From positions 1 to 61,879 of the forward strand of contig CANFOZ010000005.1 of NCBI GenBank assembly GCA_947448795.1: a stretch of 61,879 nucleotides of DNA. The letters run 5' to 3'. Under the pieces are notes generated by a model, which worked only from the letters and a program-made list of their open reading frames with translations, was not told the origin of the DNA and did no database searches. Of this stretch, positions 8,356 to 15,449 are shown in pieces. The DNA is from Bacteroidota bacterium (GTDB lineage: Bacteria > Bacteroidota > Bacteroidia > AKYH767-A > JAHEYN01). How positions within the stretch are numbered: position 1 is the stretch's first letter; each line of letters begins with the position of its first letter. A program made the position numbers and the translations under genes.

Positions 8356-9111
8356 TTACTTGGCCACCCAGCCGCCGTCTACTGCTAAGGCCTGACCCGT
8401 TACGAAGCTCGCTGCCTCCGAGCACAACCACAACACAGCTTGCGCTACTTCTTCGGGCTGCCCCAGGCGACCAACCGGTTCCATCTCCGCATAGTGTTGC
8501 TCCACCTCTTTTTGCTTTCCCGTAGCACGATCAATCATAGGCGTTTTGATTATCCCAGGACAAACGGCATTCACCCGAATGCCTTGCAAAGCATACTCTA
8601 GTGCCGTCGCTTTTGTAAGGCCCACTACACCGTGTTTTGAAGTAACGTAAGCAGCTGCGTTTGCAAAGCCCACCAAGCCGGCAACCGAGCTGTTGTTTAC
8701 GATGCTGCCATATCCTTGCTTCGACATTATCGTTAGCTCTTGCTGCATGCAGTTCCAGGTGCCTTTTAGGTTAATGCCAATGACCCGATCAAACTCCTCT
8801 TCCGGATATTCGTGTGTTAAGCCCTGCAGCCCTTCTATACCGGCGTTGTTGAAGGCATGGTCAAGGCGGCCGTGGGTTTTTAGGATGTTGAAAAACAAAC
8901 CGCTCACGGCTTCTCGATCAGCGATGTCGCAGGGTATTTGCGTAGCAACACCACCCGCTTCTTGAATCATATAAAGTGTGCCGGTGTCCGCATCACGGTC
9001 GGCAAGGATAACATGTGCACCTGCTTTTGCAAAGGCCAAGGCGCTTGCTCGGCCAATGCCGAAGGCAGACCCCGTAACGAGGACGACGCGATCTTTAAAC
9101 GAGTGCTGCAT
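8356..9111 (-). CDS. short-chain dehydrogenase/reductase (SDR)
   Basis: This is a classical SDR of 251 residues from the chosen ATG. It has the cofactor motif TGSAFGIG, the Asp after strand 2 in LADRD that favours NAD, NNAG, the active-site Ser in NNSSVAG, and the catalytic Tyr/Lys in YVTSK. The C-terminus ends VDGGW, as in glucose dehydrogenase-like SDRs. A longer reading from 9171 adds 20 basic residues (MYSSLLKRVRLKKALKPKRK) and would overlap the upstream gene by 77 bp, so I prefer 9111 with a 17-bp overlap. It is translated behind the small coiled-coil gene. The substrate is unknown. Confidence 0.85.
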   Translation of the reverse strand: MQHSFKDRVVLVTGSAFGIGRASALAFAKAGAHVILADRDADTGTLYMIQEAGGVATQIPCDIADREAVSGLFFNILKTHGRLDHAFNNAGIEGLQGLTHEYPEEEFDRVIGINLKGTWNCMQQELTIMSKQGYGSIVNNSSVAGLVGFANAAAYVTSKHGVVGLTKATALEYALQGIRVNAVCPGIIKTPMIDRATGKQKEVEQHYAEMEPVGRLGQPEEVAQAVLWLCSEAASFVTGQALAVDGGWVAK

Positions 9112-9553
9112 CTTTCTTTTTGGTTTTAGTGCTTTTTTTAACCGGACTCGTTTTAACAAGCTTGAATACATCTTGTTTTAGCTTTCGAAAGGAGAGTCGT
9201 ACTTCTTGCACCTGCTCTTTCAGCTCTTCGTGTGCTTGTCGATACGGTTGTTCATCGAGCAGTTTAGAATCAATGATACGCGAGAGGTCATTCTCGTGAT
9301 CATTCACTTCTTGGCGCAGGGCTACCATGTGGTCGGCAGATAGGCGAATGAGTTCTTGTTCTACTTCTTTAGCCTGTTTTGTTTTAGCTACTGCAGCCCT
9401 TGGTTTTTTGCGTAGCATCAGCGAATAAAAGAAGGCTGCTTCGTCTTTCCAATAATCTATTTCTTCAAGCCAGTCCATGCTCTCTCTATGTAGTTTTTCG
9501 AGGGCGTTTTCCAGTAAGAATGAGCCGGTGGGGGTGGGCAGTGTTTTGTTCAT
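9095..9553 (-). CDS. hypothetical coiled-coil protein
   Basis: I do not recognise this protein. From the chosen ATG it has 152 residues: a short N-terminal PTPTGSF segment, a long charged helical region rich in Glu, Lys and Leu (about 15-135) with likely coiled coil, and a very basic tail (KKSTKTKKKD). There is no signal peptide or membrane helix. A longer start at 9643 would add 30 residues; that segment contains two near-identical GCATCTTTGCT repeats resembling -7 elements, so I favour the shorter form. It overlaps the downstream dehydrogenase and is divergent from raiA. The tail suggests nucleic-acid or ribosome contact, but this is inference. Confidence 0.6.
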   Translation of the reverse strand: MNKTLPTPTGSFLLENALEKLHRESMDWLEEIDYWKDEAAFFYSLMLRKKPRAAVAKTKQAKEVEQELIRLSADHMVALRQEVNDHENDLSRIIDSKLLDEQPYRQAHEELKEQVQEVRLSFRKLKQDVFKLVKTSPVKKSTKTKKKDAALV

Positions 9554-9698
9554 AGCGTAGAGATTTTTCTGTTTAGCAAAGATGCTCAGCAAAGATGCCC
9601 ACAAGGCATGATTACCCTCATCCGCAAGCTTGATCCTTTTCATTTGCCCGGAGGATAAGACGGATGATCTTCGCAGTGTTCATTAAACATCCAAAACC

Positions 9699-10019
9699 AT
9701 GAAAATCAACATACAATCCTTGCATTTTACAGCCAACACAAAGCTTGATAAAGGCATTCGAGACAAGCTGACAAAGCTTTCCAAAATCAACGAGCGCTTG
9801 CTGGCTGCAAACGTTGTTTTAAAGATTGATAAATCTGACCGACTCGATAATCAAGTGTGCGAGATTAGGTTGGAGTTGCCTGGTCCCGATCTTTTTGCAA
9901 AAGCACAATCATCCACCTTTGAAAAGGCTTTCGCCATCGTGTACGATGAACTGCATCAGCAGCTTTTGCGCCAGAAAACGAACACCATCCGCAACCGTCG
10001 CAAGGCCGTGATAGTTTAA
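9699..10019 (+). CDS. raiA: ribosome hibernation-promoting factor (HPF/RaiA family), short form
   Basis: The 106-residue product matches the short HPF/YfiA fold: an N-terminal MKINIQSLHFTA strand, a helix with LDKGIRDKLTKL, the VVLKIDK strand, and a helix containing FEKAFAIVYDELHQQL, ending in a basic tail (RNRRKAVIV). These proteins bind the decoding centre of the 30S subunit and silence ribosomes in stationary phase or stress. It lacks the C-terminal dimerisation domain of long HPF. It is the first gene of an apparent operon with ppsA (16 bp away) and a universal stress protein, which suggests shared starvation control. Confidence 0.85.
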   Translation: MKINIQSLHFTANTKLDKGIRDKLTKLSKINERLLAANVVLKIDKSDRLDNQVCEIRLELPGPDLFAKAQSSTFEKAFAIVYDELHQQLLRQKTNTIRNRRKAVIV

Positions 10020-10035
10020 ATTAAAACACCACCGC

Positions 10036-12456
10036 ATGAAGACACTTCAATACGTAACTTTTTTCGACTCGATAGGCTGGACCGATATTCCTTCTTTTGG
10101 AGGCAAGAACGCCTCGCTCGGCGAGCTGCATCGCGTCTTTATCCCGCTCGGCATGAACATCCCTTTCGGCTTCGCTGTCGGGACGCCATCATTTTGGGCT
10201 TTCCTCAAAGAGAACGGCCTTCAAGCACACATCACCTCCGAGCTGAAATCATTGGACCGCGAGAACTTCTCCAACCTTCATCAAATTGGCTCCTCAATTC
10301 GAAGTGCAATGCATCGCGCTGTTTTTTCGGAGGAGCTCAAAAGACAGGTTTTGGATGCGTATCGAAAACTGGCCTCGGAAAACGAACCCGCTTTTTCAGT
10401 AGCTGTTCGAAGCAGCGCCACGGCTGAGGATTTGCCCAACGCGAGCTTCGCCGGACAGCACGATTCATACTTGAATATTTGCAGTGAAAAGGGATTGATC
10501 AAAGCCATTCACGATTGCTTTGTTTCCTTGTATAATGATCGGGCAATCAAGTACCGCGAAGATCATGGCATCGACCACTTGCAAGTTGGCATGTCGGTGG
10601 GTGTGCAAGTGATGGTGCGTGCCGATAAAGCCTGCTCCGGTGTTGCTTTCACCCTAGAGCCGGAGTCTGGTTTTCGAAATGTGATTCACATCGCCGGATG
10701 CTGGGGTCTGGGCGAAAATATAGTGCAAGGCCAAGTGAATCCCGATGAGTTTTATGTTTTCAAAACAACCTTCTTGCAGAAGAAGAACGCCATCATTCAA
10801 CGCAAGCTGGGTAGCAAGCTTAAAACGATGGTGTATGCCGAGCATGATCGGGCGACTTTGGATAAGCAGGTTATTAATACCAACACCTCGATTGACAAGC
10901 AGCGCAGCTTTGTTTTGAGCGATGCGGAGATCAATCAACTCAGTGCATGGTGCATGCTGATTGAACAGCATTATGGTAAACCCATGGATATTGAATGGGC
11001 CAAGGATGGAGTAGATCAAAAGCTCTACATCCTGCAGGCTCGACCAGAAACCACACACCCGTCTGATCCACCGCTGTCGTTCAGCAGCTACCGACTTTTG
11101 CAAAAGGGAATGAAGCTGGTTGAGGGCGATGCTGTGGGAAGTAAAATAAGCAGCGGCATCGCTCGAATTATTAAAGATCCGTCAGAGGCCGATAGATTGA
11201 AGCCCGGAGAAATTATCGTAACCGAGCTTACCAATCCCGATTGGGATCCTTATCTGAAAAAGGCAGCCGGTATTGTCACCGACAAAGGGGGGCGGACAAG
11301 TCATGCATCCATTGTGGCGCGGGAGCTTGGGATACCTGCAATTGTTGGAACAAACGAGGCCACTCGCAAGATACGCGACGGCGATTTGATCACGATTTCA
11401 TGCTCCGAAGGCAAGACCGGCAATGTCTATGCGGGTTTCTTGCCATGGGCGATAGATACCGTTGAAATTGAGGAGGCAGGCGATACGACTGTCAAGCCGC
11501 TCTTGATTGTGGCAGATCCAGACCAGGCCTTCAAATTGGCACTCTATCCTTCGCATGGTGTAGGATTGATGCGTTTGGAGTTTGTAATTAGCAACACGCT
11601 GCGTATTCATCCAATGGCTTTGGCTCATTTCGATACGCTGAAGGACGCGGATGCAAAGGCGCAGATCGAAGAGCTAACGGCGAATTACAGGGATAAAAAA
11701 GCCTACTTCGTAGATCAGTTGGCAAGCGCAGTGGCGGTCATTGCAGCGGCCTTCTATCCGCGTGAGGTAATCGTGCGGATGAGTGATTTTAAAACCAATG
11801 AATATGCAGGTCTTATAGGTGGTGCTGAGTTTGAGTCTGCCGAAGAAAATCCCATGATTGGTTTTCGCGGAGCTTCGCGCTATGATAACGACAAGTACCG
11901 CGATGGTTTCAAGCTCGAGTGCGAGGCGATGAAAAAGGTGCGCGAAGAGATGGGCCTCAGCAATGTGAAGCTGATGATTCCTTTCTGTCGCACGCTAGAA
12001 GAAGCCAAGCAGGTGCTGGCTTTGATGGCTTCTCTAGGTTTGAAGCGTGGAGCGGATGAGCTTGCGATATACATGATGGTAGAGGTGCCTTCGAATGCCC
12101 TCTTGGCAGAAGGTTTTGCAAAGCTTTTTGATGGCTTCTCCATTGGGTCCAACGATCTCACTCAGCTCACGCTCGGCATTGATCGCGATGCGGTTCTGGT
12201 GAGTCGCCTTTTTAGTGAGCATAATCCCGCTGTCAAACAACTTATCTCGCTAGCTATTCGCGCTGCAAAGCACAATGGTATTCCGATTGGCTTATGTGGT
12301 CAAGCACCTAGCGACGATGCTGATTTCGCGGCTTTTCTAGTTCATGAAGGAATAGATAGTATCTCTTTTAACCCGGATGCGTTTTTGCAAGGTGTCCGAA
12401 ATATCCAACAAACAGAGCGTGTCCAAGAGGCGCAGCTTTCTTTAAGTCTTGTTTGA
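10036..12456 (+). CDS. ppsA: phosphoenolpyruvate synthase
   Basis: The 806-residue protein has the order expected of PEP synthase (ATP + pyruvate + water to PEP + AMP + phosphate). The N-terminal nucleotide-binding domain has GGKNASLGEL and VAVRSSATAEDLPNASFAGQ. The swivelling phosphohistidine domain has His423 in GGRTSHASIVARELGIP. The C-terminal PEP-utilising barrel has SIGSNDLTQLTLGIDRD and the catalytic Cys754 in GLCGQAPSD. It supplies PEP for gluconeogenesis in the cytosol. The gene follows raiA by 16 bp and is followed 14 bp later by a universal stress protein, so it looks co-transcribed with stationary-phase functions. No companion PEP synthase regulatory protein is seen nearby. Confidence 0.93.
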   Translation: MKTLQYVTFFDSIGWTDIPSFGGKNASLGELHRVFIPLGMNIPFGFAVGTPSFWAFLKENGLQAHITSELKSLDRENFSNLHQIGSSIRSAMHRAVFSEELKRQVLDAYRKLASENEPAFSVAVRSSATAEDLPNASFAGQHDSYLNICSEKGLIKAIHDCFVSLYNDRAIKYREDHGIDHLQVGMSVGVQVMVRADKACSGVAFTLEPESGFRNVIHIAGCWGLGENIVQGQVNPDEFYVFKTTFLQKKNAIIQRKLGSKLKTMVYAEHDRATLDKQVINTNTSIDKQRSFVLSDAEINQLSAWCMLIEQHYGKPMDIEWAKDGVDQKLYILQARPETTHPSDPPLSFSSYRLLQKGMKLVEGDAVGSKISSGIARIIKDPSEADRLKPGEIIVTELTNPDWDPYLKKAAGIVTDKGGRTSHASIVARELGIPAIVGTNEATRKIRDGDLITISCSEGKTGNVYAGFLPWAIDTVEIEEAGDTTVKPLLIVADPDQAFKLALYPSHGVGLMRLEFVISNTLRIHPMALAHFDTLKDADAKAQIEELTANYRDKKAYFVDQLASAVAVIAAAFYPREVIVRMSDFKTNEYAGLIGGAEFESAEENPMIGFRGASRYDNDKYRDGFKLECEAMKKVREEMGLSNVKLMIPFCRTLEEAKQVLALMASLGLKRGADELAIYMMVEVPSNALLAEGFAKLFDGFSIGSNDLTQLTLGIDRDAVLVSRLFSEHNPAVKQLISLAIRAAKHNGIPIGLCGQAPSDDADFAAFLVHEGIDSISFNPDAFLQGVRNIQQTERVQEAQLSLSLV

Positions 12457-12470
12457 AAAACGCAAAGAAT

Positions 12471-13325
12471 ATGTTAACCATCCTTGTACCTACTGATTTT
12501 TCAGCAAATTCAAAACACGCCTTGCGCTATGCAATCGCTTTTGCAGGAAAGCGAAAGGCCGCTATCCATCTTGTCCATGGCTACACACCTTTGTTTCTCG
12601 ACCCAAGAAGTCCGGTGGAAGTGGCCGCTAATAAAGTAGCTGCCGCCGAGCAAAAAGCGAAGGAAAAAATGCGCGGCTTCTGTCTCGAACAGCCTTTGCC
12701 AGAAAACATACAATACCACTCTTCCATTCGTGAAGGGAGTGTGTCGAAGGTCGTTCTTGAAATCCTCGAACTAAAAAAAATAGACCTGGTTATTATGGGC
12801 ACGCGGGGCGCTGGCGCTTTGAAGAAAACCATAATCGGTAGCAACGCTTCACGTATTATGGAGCAAGCTCCTGTACCAGTTCTTGTGGTTCCCGCAAGGT
12901 ATCGGTTCAAGCCGATTCGCCGACTCCTGTATGCATCGGCATATAGTGACAGCGATGCCGAACATTTGCAGCAGTTGCATCGATTAATAGCTTCGCGGTC
13001 AGCCGAGACAAAGGTTTTGCATGTGGCTAGTGATGATTATACACACAGCAGCGAACGTGAATTTATGGAGGGCTACAAGGCCAGCATGCTTAAGAAAATG
13101 AAAAGCACCAAGCTGCTGTTCAAAGTGATTTTTGGTTCCGATTTCATGGATCGGATTGCTCGCTTTCTAAAGCAAGAACCTGCTGATTTATTTGTAGTGG
13201 CTACGCGAAAACGCACTTTTATGGGGCGCCTGTTTCACGAAAGCACCGCGCGTGAATTGGTGTGCAAAGCGCGAATGCCCATTCTCGTTTTTCATCGTGC
13301 CCGAGTTCGCTCGGCGTCTATCTGA
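12471..13325 (+). CDS. tandem universal stress protein (UspA family)
   Basis: I start at the ATG at 12471 (MLTILVPTDFSANSKHALRYA); an alternative TTG at 12453 would overlap the ppsA stop. The 284-residue protein has two UspA domains. The first (about 1-143) has the ATP-binding pattern G-2x-G-9x-G-S in GTRGAGALKKTIIGSNAS. The second is degenerate: it retains VATRKRTFMGRLFHESTAREL but lacks the full glycine loop. Family members accumulate under starvation and energy stress. Position behind raiA and ppsA supports a stress or stationary-phase operon. Confidence 0.88.
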   Translation: MLTILVPTDFSANSKHALRYAIAFAGKRKAAIHLVHGYTPLFLDPRSPVEVAANKVAAAEQKAKEKMRGFCLEQPLPENIQYHSSIREGSVSKVVLEILELKKIDLVIMGTRGAGALKKTIIGSNASRIMEQAPVPVLVVPARYRFKPIRRLLYASAYSDSDAEHLQQLHRLIASRSAETKVLHVASDDYTHSSEREFMEGYKASMLKKMKSTKLLFKVIFGSDFMDRIARFLKQEPADLFVVATRKRTFMGRLFHESTARELVCKARMPILVFHRARVRSASI

Positions 13326-13394
13326 AGCAAAAGCATACAATATTTTGTTGTTTTTTCGTAAGCGCTTGGCTGCATTTCTGCACTATTTTTCGCC

Positions 13395-14186
13395 ATGCAA
13401 AAAATACATGGAGCTGCTTTAATCACTGGAGGCGGGCGTGGACTAGGTTTGGCTTTTGCGCACGAAGCCGCGCAGTGTTGCTCGCACCTCATATTGGTAA
13501 ATATGAGCATCGAGAACCTTATGCTAGCCAAGGCAGATTTAGAGCGTCTTTATGAAGTGAGCGTTCATGTTTTTGTTCAAGATCTAAGCGTGCCTGACGC
13601 TGCCGACACGCTTTACAGCAAGGTCCAAGCATTGGGTATACCGATAGCTGTGTTAATCAACAATGCCGGCATCGGTCAATACGGGCCATTTCACGAGCTT
13701 CCTTGGGAAAGTCACAAGCGACTGATTGATCTGAACATGATCGCATTGAGTCATTTGACGCATGTTTTTTTGCAGGATATGATACAGCGAAAGCAAGGCA
13801 TGATTCTCAATGTATCGTCTGTTGCCGCTTTTGTACCCGGGCCACTAATGGCATCCTATTATGCTTCCAAAGCGTTTGTGCTCTCTTTTTCTTTGGCTTT
13901 ATCAAGCGAACTGAAAGACACCGGAGTAAGCTGTACGGTGCTTTGTCCGGGCCCCACACAAACTGGCTTTATGAAAAACCAAGGCCAAGATACATGGCTT
14001 GCAAAAAGAAATCTTTTGGCCACAGCAGAAAGCGTTGCAAAGCTTGGTTTCGAGGGAATGTTGAAGCGGAAGATGCTCGTTGTGCCTGGTTTGATAAACA
14101 ATTTTGTGGTTCGGCTTTCGTCTTTAGTGCCGCCAACATGGGGTTCAACACTATTGCATTTCTTGCAAAAAAGAAACAGGGCTTAG
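13395..14186 (+). CDS. short-chain dehydrogenase/reductase, YqjQ/DltE-like type
   Basis: The 263-residue product has TGGGRGLG for the dinucleotide, NNAGIGQYG, the Ser of LNVSSVAAF and the catalytic YYASK. The C-terminal PGPTQTGF segment and hydrophobic residues VSSLVPPTWGS are typical of the uncharacterised SDR group related to DltE/YqjQ and 17-beta-hydroxysteroid dehydrogenases. The substrate cannot be predicted. A TATTTTTC element 11 bases before the ATG resembles a -7 box, so the gene may have its own promoter although it lies 69 bp behind the stress protein. A strong terminator follows. Confidence 0.8.
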   Translation: MQKIHGAALITGGGRGLGLAFAHEAAQCCSHLILVNMSIENLMLAKADLERLYEVSVHVFVQDLSVPDAADTLYSKVQALGIPIAVLINNAGIGQYGPFHELPWESHKRLIDLNMIALSHLTHVFLQDMIQRKQGMILNVSSVAAFVPGPLMASYYASKAFVLSFSLALSSELKDTGVSCTVLCPGPTQTGFMKNQGQDTWLAKRNLLATAESVAKLGFEGMLKRKMLVVPGLINNFVVRLSSLVPPTWGSTLLHFLQKRNRA

Positions 14187-14204
14187 CCTCCCTTTTTTTT
14201 GGAC

Positions 14205-14237
14205 AAAAAAAAGGCCTGAACGAGTCAGACCTTTTTT
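14205..14237. terminator. intrinsic terminator, probably bidirectional
   Basis: An A-run, then GGCCTGA, a 5-base loop and TCAGACC followed by six T form a hairpin with one mismatch. Poly-A on the left and poly-T on the right let it work for the dehydrogenase on the plus strand and the Lys-rich gene on the minus strand. Confidence 0.8.
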
Positions 14238-14242
14238 CCCGG

Positions 14243-14279
14243 ACGCCTTACGGGGCGTTCTACGGATGCCTTACGGGGC
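14243..14279. repeat. two small tandem hairpins with an identical core
   Basis: The 12-mer GCCTTACGGGGC occurs at 14245-14256 and 14268-14279. In each copy the arms (ACGCC/GGCGT and TGCC/GGCA) close a hairpin over the same TTACGG loop, with compensating changes in the outer base pairs. They sit just behind the stop of the Lys-rich gene and beside the terminator. Function is unknown; protein-binding or RNA-processing sites are possible. Confidence 0.55.
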
Positions 14280-14293
14280 ATAAATCGTGCAGA

Positions 14294-14542
14294 TCAATAT
14301 TCGGGGATGAAGGGGTCGTATTTTTGCTCCGACGGAACGGCTTGCTGGTCGGTTTCTTTGGTTGGTAGCGCTGTCTTTTTTGCTAAGCCGCCTTTTTTGC
14401 GGTCGCCTGTTTTACTAATTGTTCCTCTATAACCAGCTTCCCGATTTTTACGGCTGTCCTTGTCGTCACGAATGTCTGGCTTGGGCTTCTTTGTCTTGCC
14501 CTGCTTGCTCTGTTTGCTAATGTTGCTGCGTGTCGTTTTCAT
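14294..14542 (-). CDS. small lysine-rich hypothetical protein
   Basis: I do not recognise this protein. From the ATG at 14542 it has 82 residues, very rich in Lys, Arg, Thr and Asp (KQGKTKKPKPDIRDDKD, SRKNREAG), ending in an acidic-aromatic DPFIPEY. It is predicted to be disordered and has no signal peptide. In-frame starts at 14560 and 14605 are possible. Its strong charge bias could mean nucleic-acid binding. It is bracketed by its own intergenic regions and terminator-like hairpins, which supports a real gene, but coding evidence is modest. Confidence 0.5.
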   Translation of the reverse strand: MKTTRSNISKQSKQGKTKKPKPDIRDDKDSRKNREAGYRGTISKTGDRKKGGLAKKTALPTKETDQQAVPSEQKYDPFIPEY

Positions 14543-14605
14543 GTTGTAAGGATAGCGCATAAACCCAACTCCATGCAGCGCTCTTCGTTTAAACGGCACA
14601 TCCAA

Positions 14606-14883
14606 TCGCTGAACTCCACATATCAGGTTCTTAGGAAAAATAAAATACCGCTTGTATTACATTATTGCTCATTAGCCTATGAAATTCAACCCATACTTTA
14701 TACTGTGATGTTTGTTTTTAATTAAATGTTAAATTTGATACCGTTATCATGTAAAATAGGAGAAATATGTTACCCCCCCCCCCCATTTTTGCAGGGCATC
14801 CTGCTCTTTAACTATGGAGCGCGGTGTTTTCAAAATACCAATTGCTTTTTTTTGATAAAAGCAGTAACAAAAATTAGGTTTTT
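14606..14883. other. non-coding region upstream of a lone receiver gene
   Basis: This AT-rich stretch holds no gene I can support. It contains the C12 homopolymer (14773-14784), a small hairpin GCAGG-GCAT-CCTGC just after it, and an imperfect inverted repeat TGCTTTT...AAAAGCA about 20 bases before the receiver start. It is the likely control region for the gene at 14884. Confidence 0.6.
14773..14784. repeat. 12-base homopolymeric cytosine tract
   Basis: Twelve consecutive C bases lie about 100 bases upstream of a receiver gene. Homopolymer tracts of this length slip during replication and in other bacteria cause phase variation when placed in promoters. They are also prone to sequencing error, so the exact length is uncertain. 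Confidence 0.8.
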
Positions 14884-15267
14884 ATGAAGACACTTTTGAT
14901 TATTGATGACTCAGCGCTGCTCGTTGAAAATTTAGCCGAGTTTTTTGAATTGCAAGGGTATCGCGTTATAACGAGCACGAACGGAAAGGATGGCCTGAAG
15001 CTTGCTAATAAGGAGCTCCCCGATCTAGTAGTCTCCGATATTTTAATGCCTCATTTGGATGGGCACGAGGTTTGTATCGCATTGCATAATCACGTAAAAA
15101 CAAGAAATATCCCCTTTGTCTTTAGCTCAGCGCGTTCCGAGCAAAAAGATCAAAACAGCGCACTTGAATTAGGCGCTGATGCCTACCTGGTGAAACCGTA
15201 CGATCCGCATGAACTTTTAGCGGTTGTGGAGAAGTTACTTGGCAAAAGCACCTTCAGAAAAGATTGA
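14884..15267 (+). CDS. single-domain response regulator (CheY-like)
   Basis: This 127-residue protein is one receiver domain, with acidic pocket Asp8-Asp9, phospho-acceptor Asp52 in VSDILMPHLDG and Lys104 in LVKPYDP. It differs from the two receivers of the H-NOX operon and is nearer to the PleD/DivK-like group by its SDILMPHLDGHE motif. No kinase is adjacent, so its partner is encoded elsewhere. It stands alone between two non-coding stretches. The C12 tract upstream may alter its expression. Confidence 0.9.
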   Translation: MKTLLIIDDSALLVENLAEFFELQGYRVITSTNGKDGLKLANKELPDLVVSDILMPHLDGHEVCIALHNHVKTRNIPFVFSSARSEQKDQNSALELGADAYLVKPYDPHELLAVVEKLLGKSTFRKD

Positions 15268-15330
15268 TAATCAAGGTTTTGAAAAAAACCGAAGGATTCT
15301 CGCGTTTTTACCGTCTAAATAGCGTTGGTT

Positions 15331-15360
15331 TAGCAGGGCATTTGCTAGGTTTTTTTATTT
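15331..15360 (+). terminator. weak candidate intrinsic terminator
   Basis: A 5-bp stem TAGCA/TGCTA with a 7-base loop is followed by GG and seven T. It would end the receiver transcript; the stem is short so confidence is low. Confidence 0.4.
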
Positions 15361-15392
15361 CGTAAAATGACCAAAATCCAAACGAAAATTTA

Positions 15393-15414
15393 TAAGTTTG
15401 TGCTTTGTAAGCAC
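15393..15414 (+). promoter_or_regulatory. candidate -7 element with adjoining hairpin before the metalloprotease
   Basis: TAAGTTTG (15393-15400) fits the TAnnTTTG consensus. It runs straight into the inverted repeat GTGCTT-TGT-AAGCAC (15400-15414), which would fall at the transcription start and could be an operator or a 5' mRNA hairpin. The start codon is 35 bases further on. Confidence 0.45.
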
Positions 15415-15449
15415 GCTTAACAGAGTATTATTATAAATTCTACAAATCT

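Noticed and set aside
13943..14368. 141-codon plus-strand frame running past the dehydrogenase stop
   Set aside because: It overlaps the dehydrogenase in another frame and crosses the terminator and tandem hairpins; no motif is seen.
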